Below are positions 35,938-45,400 of a stretch of DNA of 64,000 nt, piece after piece (positions within the stretch are counted from its first letter, which is position 1; each line of letters starts with the position of its first letter). Where the stretch lies: positions 1 to 64,000 of the forward strand of contig CAZQWE010000007.1 of the NCBI GenBank assembly GCA_964597045.1. The letters are read 5' to 3'. The position numbers and the translations under genes were made by a program. Below the pieces are notes generated by a model, which saw only the letters and a list, made by a program, of their open reading frames with translations, ran no database searches and had not been told where the DNA came from. This stretch comes from UBA9655 sp964597045. GTDB lineage: Bacteria > Pseudomonadota > Alphaproteobacteria > UBA9655.

Positions 35938-37461
35938 TTATTTATTATAGAAAAAGATAGATTCAAAAGTTCCATTAGGATCAAGTGTTTCTTTGTTTTT
36001 TTTCCAAGTAGGGTAATATTCTCCATAATGTTGTTTCCAACCTTCCTCATTCATCTCCTCAAACCAACCCGAAAGGTAACGCTTACCTCCATTTGCTAGC
36101 GCAAATTTATTAACTTCCTGCAAAGCCTTGAGGACAGATTCTTGTGTGTCTGGGGTTATCCCAATAGGAAGAACAGCAAACCCAATGGAATGACACATAA
36201 ATGATGGGGGAACATTTTTATTCATCGAGAAAATGCGATACCCTAGCCCATCTCCAAGTGTTAGGGGAAGGCGACTTAATAGCTCTGGTAAAATTCTTCC
36301 AAACGTTTCTATAGGGAAGAAACATTCCCACCAAGGATGGGCAAGGTTCCAATTTCCAGTTGCTTTCATATTGCGAGCGCGCGCTCCATACCTTGTCAAA
36401 TAGCTCGTGGTTTCTGAAATTCCCGCCTTAATAAGTTTAGCATGTTTCAGAGGTCTAATTAACCCTTCAGAAGGTTCATCTGTATCAAATTCATAAGAGA
36501 CTTGGAGTTGATAAACCCAATCTTGCAAAGGTTTCCAAGTTAAATCATCAGGATATAAACCGACAGGAATCGGTGTACAAAAGGCTTCTAGGTAGTCACT
36601 TGACCCTGAATTAATAATATTTTCTTGATCATTTATCCAATCATTAGGATTTGTATAGAGAAGATAAAAGGTCTTCACCTTTTGCATTATGGGTCGTAAG
36701 CGAATCGTCGCAGATTTTATAGCTGCACATCGTCCCAATCCACAGAGAGCAGCTTCAAAAAGAGGTTGTTCTTTTGTACGGCTGCAAACAATTGTTTGCC
36801 CCGTACCTGTAATAATCTCGAGCTCTTCCACATTTCCGCTCGCACATCCGTATTTATGGCTATTGCCTGAAATGCCACCGACAGAGAGCACACCTCCTAT
36901 TGTTAAATCTGGAAAGAAAGTCATTACAAATGGTGCAAGGCTCTCCTTAGAAGTAGCTTCAATAACTTCACCCCACTTTACGCCTGGTTCACATTTAACT
37001 GTACGATTCGCTTTATTGAACTTAAGGATCCGATTTAGTTTTGAACAATCAATTAAAAGCCCTCCCTCTAAGGCAAGCGTTTGTCCGCCTTGACTATATC
37101 CACCTGATCGAAGAGTCACAGTTAAATTATGAGTATTTGCAAAATGAATGATGGCTTCCAACTGCTCTGTAGATTCCGGATAAACAACTCCTGTAGCCTG
37201 TCCTCTCTTAAGTCGGCCGAAGTCTTGATTGGCGTTTGTGATTTCTTCTACCGATGTCAAAATTGAAACACCTGTTGCTTTCTCACATTTCTCTTTATGA
37301 TGTCTCATCTCATCTCCTTGTTTCAGGTTAATAAGACTGCTTGATTTAGGACGACACTCAGAATCATCTGTCCAAGCTTTTTTCATTGCATGACTTGTGC
37401 TTGATCCTAAAAATAACGCTGAAACAACAATGATAAGTGATGTTTTAATATTAATCATCAT
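35938..37461 (-). CDS. Exported FAD-linked oxidase (berberine-bridge/cytokinin-oxidase-like)
   Basis: A 507-residue protein with a signal peptide (SLIIVVSALFLGSSTSHA). Residues about 85-260 are the PCMH-type FAD domain: GVVYPESTEQLEAIIHFA, LRSGGYSQGGQTLA, LLIDCSKLN and TIGGVLSVGGISGNSHKYG. Where many family members have a His that binds FAD covalently (R-x-G-H), this one has Tyr (GGYSQGG), so FAD is probably non-covalent. The C-terminal NPNGTFESIFF resembles the BBE end. It lies five bases downstream of the HDO-like gene and just upstream of the FadL porin, suggesting one periplasmic pathway for a hydrophobic substrate. Confidence 0.87.
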   Translation of the reverse strand: MMINIKTSLIIVVSALFLGSSTSHAMKKAWTDDSECRPKSSSLINLKQGDEMRHHKEKCEKATGVSILTSVEEITNANQDFGRLKRGQATGVVYPESTEQLEAIIHFANTHNLTVTLRSGGYSQGGQTLALEGGLLIDCSKLNRILKFNKANRTVKCEPGVKWGEVIEATSKESLAPFVMTFFPDLTIGGVLSVGGISGNSHKYGCASGNVEELEIITGTGQTIVCSRTKEQPLFEAALCGLGRCAAIKSATIRLRPIMQKVKTFYLLYTNPNDWINDQENIINSGSSDYLEAFCTPIPVGLYPDDLTWKPLQDWVYQLQVSYEFDTDEPSEGLIRPLKHAKLIKAGISETTSYLTRYGARARNMKATGNWNLAHPWWECFFPIETFGRILPELLSRLPLTLGDGLGYRIFSMNKNVPPSFMCHSIGFAVLPIGITPDTQESVLKALQEVNKFALANGGKRYLSGWFEEMNEEGWKQHYGEYYPTWKKNKETLDPNGTFESIFFYNK

Positions 37462-37466
37462 GTAAC

Positions 37467-38171
37467 TTATGCAACTTGATTTTCAGTAGTTATTGGCATT
37501 TTATTGCTCTCAGATATTATATAATTGTTGAAGTAGTCAAACATGATAATAAATTGTTGATAAACACGATCAATGAGTTCGTAAGCTTCTTGTCTTTCTT
37601 CCTTATTGAGCTCGATAGAAAAAAGGGCCTTTTCAAGGTCAGCTTCAAAAATAGCATGAGATTGCTCAACTTCAAGATGGTAACTTGAAAAGTATTTTAA
37701 ATGCTCATCGTAGCCCGCTCTTTTTGCAAAGTTAGAGATTTCTTCAAAAAAGATATGCCCTGTGGATTCTAGGATCAAAATCAAAAGAATTCTTGAGTGA
37801 TCATTGTTGAGGGTAAAGGCTTCAGAAATGATTTGATAAACACAATCTCTCACTTGAGAATTCTCTTTTGAAAAAAGCCAAGGAATATCATATACTTTAT
37901 CTCTGTCTAAAAAGGCGAGATCCTGCAGAAACCATTGGTCATGTCCAGAATCCTCAATTTTATGATGAGTTGCAATTCGCCGAAGCTCTTTTGATTTAAC
38001 TTTGGGAGGAAGAAGTCTTAGGATATCTTGGAATGCCATTGCCCAAAAAGTCAGCCTTGGAGCAAACTCCATGGTTTTTAGAAAACTGTTCTGTTTTTTA
38101 AGTTCTTGAAAAAAAAGATGATTTTGAAAGTTCTTTTGTTTTGTTTTCAGATAATTATCGACTATTTGCAT
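37467..38171 (-). CDS. Haem-oxygenase-like diiron (HDO) family protein
   Basis: A 234-residue helical protein. ATG 38171 is preferred because AGGGAG lies seven bases upstream; the frame extends to ATG 38213. Metal-ligand-type motifs occur in the expected order: KIEDSGHDQWF (Glu73, His77), LESTGHIFFEE (Glu135, His139) and YHLEVEQSH (His165, Glu169, His172). This is the pattern of HDO oxidases/oxygenases such as UndA- and TenA-like iron-containing redox enzymes. It heads the three-gene unit with the FAD oxidase and FadL-like porin. The substrate is unknown; a fatty or aromatic acid would fit the context (inference). Confidence 0.72.
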   Translation of the reverse strand: MQIVDNYLKTKQKNFQNHLFFQELKKQNSFLKTMEFAPRLTFWAMAFQDILRLLPPKVKSKELRRIATHHKIEDSGHDQWFLQDLAFLDRDKVYDIPWLFSKENSQVRDCVYQIISEAFTLNNDHSRILLILILESTGHIFFEEISNFAKRAGYDEHLKYFSSYHLEVEQSHAIFEADLEKALFSIELNKEERQEAYELIDRVYQQFIIMFDYFNNYIISESNKMPITTENQVA

Positions 38172-38410
38172 TAATTTCTCCCTTGATTGATGCGTAGTGA
38201 AGTTCACCTTCATAATTTGAGTTAAGAATAAGTTGTTATTATGATTTTGTAAATTTTTTTCCTACGTTGGTATTTAAAAAATATATGAGCTGAAAAAACA
38301 GAAACAAATTATTTATTGTTTTCAATTGATTAAAATGTAAAAGACATGCGTCAATAAATTATTAAGAAAAATATGGTCTCATCTTCAAATATAATATATC
38401 GAGAGACTTT

Positions 38411-40396
38411 ATGAAGAAAAATATTAAAGCAACGATTACCAATTTAATTGCATTCTTTTTGCTCGAATCTGTTACGTTTAATGAAATTGTCAATGCTCAA
38501 CCCATGGGAGTGACGCAACAGACTGAAATTTATAATCAACATATGATTATCAACATAACATTCATCATTATTATATTGTTTATAGTAATACTTTCTTATA
38601 TAAATAATAGAAATCTGAAAAAAGAGATTATTCATCGTAAAGAAGCTGAAATAAAAGCAACAGCTAATGAAGCAAATCTAGAAAGATCACTAGCGCTCAG
38701 TAAAGCAACTTTGGAAGCAACTGCGGATGGTATTCTCGTGGTCGATAAGGATCGTCATATTGTTGGCTATAACAAACGTTTCGCAACGATGTGGAATATT
38801 CCCGAAGACGTTTTATCCTCAGGTAATGACGAGGAAGCTGCAAGATACGTAATTAATCAAGTCAAGGACCCACAAGAGTTCGTAAAAAATCTTGAGAGGT
38901 TTTACAACTTAGAGCCCGGTTCGGAAGTCATTGGTCTTGTTGAGTTTAAGGATGGACGGACTTTTGAACGGTATACAATGCCGCAAATGAGGGGTGATGA
39001 AGTTATTGGGCGAGTGTTCAGTTTTCGTGACGTCACGAAACGAAAAGAAATGGAAGATGAGTTAATTTACCAAGCAACCCATGATACTCTGACTGCTCTT
39101 CCCAATCGTGTCATTCTTCTCGATCGTATTAACCAGGCCATTGGATATGCCAAAAGATCTCGAAAACTAGCCGCCGTTCTTTTTTTCGATTTAGATCGTT
39201 TTAAGATGGTTAATGACAGTCTTGGGCATGATATGGGAGATGTTCTTTTGCAATCTGTCGGTAAAAGGCTTGAAGCTAGCTTACGTGAAAATGATACTGT
39301 TGCGCGTTGGGGCGGGGATGAATTTGTTATTTTGCTAACATCGCTTTCAAAAGTTGAGGATATAGAACCAATTGTTAAGAAATGTCTAAGTGAGCTTGAG
39401 GATGCTTTTTCAGTTGATCAACACACCTTGAGCATTACAACAAGCGTCGGTATTAGCGTATACCCACAAGATGGGGATAATGCGACAACACTTCTCAAGA
39501 ATGCAGACAGTGCTATGTATAGTGCCAAGTCTGAAGGAAGAAATATCTATAAATTCTACACGTCAGATATGAACGCTAGGACACAAGAGCAACTTGAGCT
39601 CAGTACCGCATTACATGAAGCGATTGAAAAGAACGAGTTCGAACTCCATTATCAACCTCTTGTTGAGTTAAAAGAAGGACAGATAGTGGGTGCGGAAGCA
39701 TTAATTCGCTGGAAGCATCCCATTAGAGGCTATATCCCACCAACAGAATTTATACCTCTTGCTGAGGAATCAGGTTTAATTGTGACAATAGGAGAATGGG
39801 TTCTCCGTACCGCAATTGAGCAAACTAAGGCTTGGCAGGAAGCTGGATTAAGTCCAATTTATATGTCTGTAAACTTATCAGGTCAGCAGTTTAAGCAACG
39901 TAATATCTCCCAATTAGTTACGGATATTTTGGAACAACATCAACTTGATCCGGAATTCCTTGCTGTTGAGCTCACTGAAAGTGTTATTATGGAAAATACT
40001 CAAGCCTATCTTAATGTTATGCAAAACTTGAAGAAAATTGGAGTGGGTCTCGTTATCGATGACTTTGGTACAGGGTATTCAAGCTTGAGCTATCTCAAGC
40101 GTTTCCCCGTTGATACTATTAAAATTGACCGTTCGTTTGTCACAGATTTGCCCAAGGATCAGGATGATTCAGCTATTGTTCGAGCCATATTGGCTATGGC
40201 AAAGCAACTTAATCTCAAGGTTGTAGCTGAAGGAATTGAAACAGAAGAGCACCTCAATTATTTAAGGCAACGTGGATGTAATATTGGACAAGGTTATCTC
40301 TTTAGCAAAGCAGTGCCGAACAAAGAATTTGGAGCATTTCTTAAAAAAAATCCATTTAAGAAATATTTTCAAAACCTTAATAGGGAAGTGGCTTAA
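38411..40396 (+). CDS. Membrane PAS-GGDEF-EAL cyclic-di-GMP enzyme
   Basis: A 661-residue protein. There is a signal-like N-terminus, a membrane helix at about 44-64 (FIIIILFIVILSYI), a short coiled-coil, and a PAS domain at about 95-215. The GGDEF domain carries intact RWGGDEF (near residue 300), and the EAL domain has EALIRWKHP (near 428), DDFGTGYSSLSYLKRFP and AEGIE, so both synthesis and hydrolysis of c-di-GMP look possible. Such proteins link a sensed signal to motility or attachment. It stands alone. Confidence 0.93.
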   Translation: MKKNIKATITNLIAFFLLESVTFNEIVNAQPMGVTQQTEIYNQHMIINITFIIIILFIVILSYINNRNLKKEIIHRKEAEIKATANEANLERSLALSKATLEATADGILVVDKDRHIVGYNKRFATMWNIPEDVLSSGNDEEAARYVINQVKDPQEFVKNLERFYNLEPGSEVIGLVEFKDGRTFERYTMPQMRGDEVIGRVFSFRDVTKRKEMEDELIYQATHDTLTALPNRVILLDRINQAIGYAKRSRKLAAVLFFDLDRFKMVNDSLGHDMGDVLLQSVGKRLEASLRENDTVARWGGDEFVILLTSLSKVEDIEPIVKKCLSELEDAFSVDQHTLSITTSVGISVYPQDGDNATTLLKNADSAMYSAKSEGRNIYKFYTSDMNARTQEQLELSTALHEAIEKNEFELHYQPLVELKEGQIVGAEALIRWKHPIRGYIPPTEFIPLAEESGLIVTIGEWVLRTAIEQTKAWQEAGLSPIYMSVNLSGQQFKQRNISQLVTDILEQHQLDPEFLAVELTESVIMENTQAYLNVMQNLKKIGVGLVIDDFGTGYSSLSYLKRFPVDTIKIDRSFVTDLPKDQDDSAIVRAILAMAKQLNLKVVAEGIETEEHLNYLRQRGCNIGQGYLFSKAVPNKEFGAFLKKNPFKKYFQNLNREVA

Positions 40397-40512
40397 GTCC
40401 AATATATACATCAAGAGTTGTGTTTGAATGGTCTCGTGCCCGTTCATCAAACCACAACAATGGCATGGCTCCTGGACCATTGGTAAATCTACAAAAGGCT
40501 GTTTGCAAAGTT

Positions 40513-40915
40513 TTATAAAGACTCCTCGCTTAGAAATGCGATCGAATAGAATAGGTCATAAGTGGTATGTCCCTGAACCAGGCCATAAGCTTTGTCACCC
40601 ATTTTTAAAACCTTATATTCATCTTTACCCATGAGTGAAAGTTGATTGCTAAGATCAAGTCCTAAGACCTGTCCTAAGCCTTTCTCCATACACTTTGCAA
40701 TGGCTTCCTTTGCAGTCCATAATTTATAAAAACCAATTTTACCGTTTTTATATACAAACTCGCATTCCTGTGGAGCCAAGGCAAATGAAGCAATAGCTTC
40801 TATAGAACGTTTAATCGTGAGATCCTCTATATCAATACAGGTTGTAATATGAATGTCTGTCAGGAGGCATGCAACCCAAGGGCCAGAATGACTGATGATA
40901 GGGAAGTATATTAAC
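40513..40915 (-). pseudogene. N-terminally truncated 4'-phosphopantetheinyl transferase (Sfp-like)
   Basis: Open in frame from about 40915, just after a TAA, to the stop at 40513. It reads ISHSGPWVACLLTD, then CIDIEDLTIKRSIEAIASFAL and YKLWTAKEAIAKCMEKG. These are the NISHSGxWV, GIDIE and W-x-x-KEAxxK motifs of Sfp-type transferases, which arm carrier proteins of NRPS, PKS and fatty-acid synthases. The first third of the protein is missing and there is no plausible start before the first motif. The first ATG (40779) comes after the GIDIE region. Confidence 0.7.
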
Positions 40916-40920
40916 TCACA

Positions 40921-40943
40921 GGGATAAAGGGGTTATCCCTTTT
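40921..40943 (+). terminator. Hairpin GGGATAA/TTATCCC with short T tail
   Basis: GGGATAA, AGGGG, TTATCCC is followed by TTTT on the plus strand. It lies in the gap between the transferase remnant and the GIY-YIG-like gene. It may be a weak terminator. Confidence 0.35.
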
Positions 40944-41259
40944 ATCCGTGATCAGTTTTATTGTATTTTGGATTTTTTCCGTTATGATTTTTTCTATATC
41001 TTTGTAAGGATTTTTTTTCAGCTTCACGAACGCCATGATTGGTTTTAGCATTCCCTACTATATTCATGTGCGTGAATTTTTTTCCATCACGTTTGTGTTC
41101 TTTTTCTCGTCGATTTGGGTTATTTGTTTGTCCTCTGTAAACAACTCTATTGCTTTGCTTAAGTTCGTAGTTGTAATACTCTCTCGGATCATATGATGAA
41201 CAAGTATCTCCTTGAAAAGAGAAAACCATTAGGGTTGTTAAAAATAGAATTTTCTTCAT
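40942..41259 (-). CDS. Secreted GIY-YIG-like nuclease-domain protein
   Basis: A 105-residue protein from ATG 41259, which has AAGGA upstream. Signal peptide LFLTTLMVFSFQGDTC. The mature part contains YNYELKQSNRVVYRGQTNNPNRREKEH, a GIY-YIG-like pair of strands with the following Arg and His, then GVREAEKKSLQRYR with acidic candidates for metal binding, and GKNPKYNK. The same pattern is seen in toxin-associated GIY-YIG-like domains. If correct it is an exported nuclease, a possible toxin or defence against extracellular DNA. No immunity gene is recognised next to it. Confidence 0.6.
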   Translation of the reverse strand: MKKILFLTTLMVFSFQGDTCSSYDPREYYNYELKQSNRVVYRGQTNNPNRREKEHKRDGKKFTHMNIVGNAKTNHGVREAEKKSLQRYRKNHNGKNPKYNKTDHG

Positions 41260-41464
41260 GATATATTCCTTTTTTCTGTTCAATTGCGGACTTGATTGTT
41301 ACCTCCACAAAGTTGTCTAAGTATTGGAGATTTTGGTTATTTTTTTAATAGATGAAATTCCCCTAGGGTAATTTTATAAGGGAAAACGTTTCCTTTTGAC
41401 AGTCTCTGAGAAATAATGTACACCATTACTAATGATTATATCCAATAGGAAATATGGATTAAAA

Positions 41465-41932
41465 ATGAATAAATACATAATTATAGCTTTAACTGTCGTT
41501 TTATTCATAATAGCAGGGAGGCAGATTGCAGCACCAACGCGTATCTCTGGTGATTGCATGGAACCAGCCGTCAAGGATGGGGAGTTGTATTTTCTAAATA
41601 GACTCTTTCCCTACCTACGTAACTATCAAATAGGTGACATTATCGTATTTAAGCATGAGGGAAAAGAGTGGTTCTCTCGGATAGTTGCATTAGAAAATAA
41701 CACAATACAGATCACCGAAGGTCGAATTGATCTGAATGGTATTGCTCTTGATGATAAGGAAATTCATAGAAATTGGTCTGGTTGGAAACTTGGGAGCTAT
41801 GCCATTGATAAACCATTCCAAGTTCCTGCAGATCATGTTTTCGTCCTCTCCGACAATCTCGCAGCACAGCATGATGATAGCCGTGTTTTCGGACCCATAT
41901 CAAATTCGTCTATTATAGGGCTGTTATGGTAA
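41465..41932 (+). CDS. Signal peptidase I-like protein with both catalytic residues replaced
   Basis: A 155-residue S26-type protein with an N-terminal membrane helix (IIIALTVVLFIIAG). Box B, normally with SM-P, reads GDCMEPAVKDGE, so Cys31 stands where the Ser nucleophile should be. Box D, normally KR, reads WFSRIVALENN, so Ser71 replaces the general-base Lys. Box E is intact as SDNLAAQHDDSRVFGPI. It is therefore a paralogue that is either inactive, Cys-based, or specialised. The housekeeping lepB must be elsewhere. ATG 41465 follows a weak AGGA site. Confidence 0.82.
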   Translation: MNKYIIIALTVVLFIIAGRQIAAPTRISGDCMEPAVKDGELYFLNRLFPYLRNYQIGDIIVFKHEGKEWFSRIVALENNTIQITEGRIDLNGIALDDKEIHRNWSGWKLGSYAIDKPFQVPADHVFVLSDNLAAQHDDSRVFGPISNSSIIGLLW

Positions 41933-41991
41933 AGGACCTAAGGGGAATTAATCTACTGAGGAGTTCAATTAAATTTGAAGTATGACGTGTT

Positions 41992-42423
41992 TTACCACCC
42001 GAGCTCATCATAAACCTTCTGTTGTTCAATATTTTCTAAAGCCCGTTGAATATATCCGACCAGTTCTTTTGGATAAGAATCTTTAGAAAAGAATTCAAGA
42101 CCGCCGCACTTTTCTGACTCCCTGTTGGTTATCTCGCCTTGCCAAGTCTTGCAATGCATAAATATATCTATATTTTCACGCTCAGTTTTCCGATGCATCA
42201 AATGGATAACCTCTAAGTCTGACGGTTTGATAATAATCCCAATTTCCTCGAAGGTCTCACGACAGAGTGCTTGCGTGGCGGATTCATTAGTTTCACCATG
42301 ACCTGAGACTAACCCCCAGTTTCCATCTTCATAACCAGTGTTTTGACGCCTAGAAAGAAGGATCTTATCTCCCTCTTTTAAAACGAGATAGACACACACA
42401 TGTGCTTTGGCTCTCGTACTCAT
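41992..42423 (-). CDS. NUDIX hydrolase
   Basis: A 143-residue protein with a complete Nudix box: GHGETNESATQALCRETFEEIGI fits G-x5-E-x7-RExxEExG. The upstream KILLSRRQNTGYEDGNWGLVSGH resembles MutT/ADP-ribose-type sanitising enzymes that split nucleoside diphosphates linked to X. ATG 42423 has AAGGAG upstream and is preferred over the longer frame. It follows the AAA+/OTU gene on the same strand. Confidence 0.9.
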   Translation of the reverse strand: MSTRAKAHVCVYLVLKEGDKILLSRRQNTGYEDGNWGLVSGHGETNESATQALCRETFEEIGIIIKPSDLEVIHLMHRKTERENIDIFMHCKTWQGEITNRESEKCGGLEFFSKDSYPKELVGYIQRALENIEQQKVYDELGW

Positions 42424-42485
42424 GATATACTCCTTAAAGTAATGGCAAAGTGTGTTTGAGGACTCGTTTAAAAAGCACAAAATCT

Positions 42486-45400
42486 TTATAGAAATCCTTT
42501 CAGAAACCTTACGAATCCTTTGTAAAAAATCCCAAGAACACCCTTTTTATTGGCAGAAAGATGTTTTACACTAATTTTCGCAGTATAATCGAGAGCCCGA
42601 CTGGATCTCGTCTCATTAACAATAACCCAATTTTTAAGTAAGGGTTGATCTTCGTCTTCTTCCCAAATGTCTTCTTCTATATCTTTCAATGATTCATCAA
42701 ACTTCAAAGGTAATTTTTTACTCGAATCACCTGATGTTATTGCCTTAAACCTTGAATTTTCGACATTTATTGCTGCCTGATGAACCCCTCTTTTCCTAGC
42801 TTCACTTTCTTCATGATTCAACAAAGTCCAGTAATGATCACTATGTAAAAGAATGTTTACAACTTTTGTTGAATTATCATTATTTCCGATGAAACCCTTG
42901 TATAGCAGATTATTTGAATTTTCAAGATATAGAAAACAGTTAATACGGATCTTTTTGAATTCTGCAATGACGTTTGCGACTGAAGATAATTCACCTCTTC
43001 CAATGGGTATCTGGATATAACAATCAGGCTGGTTAGTATTGACAGCATAGCGCTGAAGATATGCACGAAGTGTTGAATCTGAAATGGAGTCCAACTCCAT
43101 TTCAAACTCAGGGTTATTTTGCCGTAATTTTTCCTCGGCTAACCACTCTCTCTTTATCATTTCTTTGTATCTAGCGTTACTCATAACAACGTCAGGGAGT
43201 TGACTCCGAAGTTCTGCCGCCTCTTGCTTCATTGTTTCTAGCGACTTTCCTTCTTCAGTTAGGCAGGCATGGAAAAAACAATCCCCATCAGGTTTGCTTG
43301 CACCCACAACATATGTGGCTCTCAATGTATCATCTAAAATTGTGTCTCCATAATTCACTTTTAGTTCTTTATTTAAAAGCACTTCAATTGCTGGGGCACG
43401 CTTAGTCCCCTTATCCTTTTTATTCTTAACTAAGCTTTGCTTACCTTTCGCGGTCTCCGGTTTATATTCTTTTTTCGAATTAATTCTATCGCCTAATCCT
43501 TTGATATATTCATCATTTTTTGATTTAAAAACTGAAGGAGCAAAATATTGTGATTTGCACATTTCGTCGGCTAATATTAAATAGACCAATTCAACTCCAA
43601 AAAAACCGTAAGGATAGGGAAGTAGATCAACAAGGTATTCACTTTGTGATGGATTAAAGCATTTATTCATTGGTTTTTTTACAACGCCGCGTAAGACTGG
43701 ATTTATGACTTTAAGTACTTCACTTATTTTACATCCTCTGAGTAACTCTTTACTTACAGTTACAAACTTACTTTTTGAAAATGAAAGGATTTTAAAAACA
43801 ACTAAGGGCTTCCTAAGTTCATCTTCTTTAACGATTGCGTATGCTTGATTATAAATTTCAAAGGCTAAAGCTATGTTTCTTACAACACCTTGACCATTTT
43901 CATAAAGGTTTCCTAAAAGCCACAAAGCCCAAAAATATTTATTGATGGCATGGTTGTTTGATAGACTAGCATATGCAAAGGCTTCATTAAATCTACCATC
44001 CAACCAAGCTTGCCACCCTAATTTAAAGGCTGCAGCAGCATGACCCATTTTCGAGGCCATTTCAAAGGACTTTGCCGCATTACTGCTCCCGAGCCCTTGA
44101 GTTGCCTCATACTTTTCCCCTAACTGATAAAGTTTATCGGTTGCTTGGTAATTTCCAATATTTTGAGAATGCACCAATAGGTTATAGGCTTCAGATAATT
44201 CATCTTTATCCATTTTGTGTATTGCGGCATTTAAAAATATTTTCCCCAGTTTTTTATTAAAAGGACAAGTTTTTGGGAGGGCTTCAAAATACAAAAGATC
44301 ACACCATAAGTCAGAATGGGGTGAATACAAATCTTTAGGAGATGCAGATCGTGACTTAATCTGTTTTATCTTTTTTTCAATTTCGATATCACCAATAGAG
44401 TGCGAAATTTCAAACCATTTTTTAGCTTTAGCAGTTTGCCGGGTACGGTAATAATACGTTCCGACGTTATAGGCACATTGCATTCTATACTGAGGTGAAC
44501 CATTTACATTTTTTGTTCTAAATTGATTAAGTATGTTTTCAAGGACATGAGTATCCATATCTTTTAATTTTTCAAGGATTTTTAAGGCTTTTTTATCTCC
44601 TTTGAGGGCAATTGGTATAAGAACAGACTTGAGGTCATTAAAGGAAAGATTCTTAGAAAAGATATTAGAAGCAATTGCTTCATTAAACAGTATCATGCCT
44701 TCACGAGTTGTTCTATTTAGAAATGATTGAATCGCAGATGTGGTTCTCATTTGTAATTCTCTTAAATTAACGCTTCCCGCGTCTTCTAATGATTCAATCG
44801 CACACTCAATTTTAGGGGGTACCTGGTCAACATTATATTTTTCTTTGAGTTTTTTTTCATCAACACTAAAACATAGTTTACTTGAATCTTTATATATGAC
44901 TGTAAAAAATCTATTTGGTAGAATTGTGGTCACGTATTCCTCAACATAATTTCTCATGATTTCATCAACTTTAACACTTGAAAAATCGGGAAATTCGGTT
45001 TCCACTACGCGTGATTTCAGCGCTTTAATAAAATGTGTATTCGTTAGTTTCGTATTCGAAGTAATAATTATGTTTAGGCGATGAATATCAATGTTGGTAT
45101 TAAAAAATGGACTAGAGAATCTCTTTTTTCCTGGATCTAAATAATCTAATAGAAACGTTAAGATTGTTTGTGCTTGAGCTTCAGTTCCAGACATAAGGAT
45201 GCGGTCAAGGTCGTTTATAATTAAATAGCCATTACTGAATGTTACACCTACCGCATCGGTAGACAATAAGGGTTTGACTAGCCAACCTACATTAACATCA
45301 GCTCTGAGACGTGAGGAGCCTTCTAGGGCATCTTTGCTCACTTCTCCTTCGCTCCTTATTGTTAATTCAAAGTACGGAAGATCTAAGAATATTGGAATTT

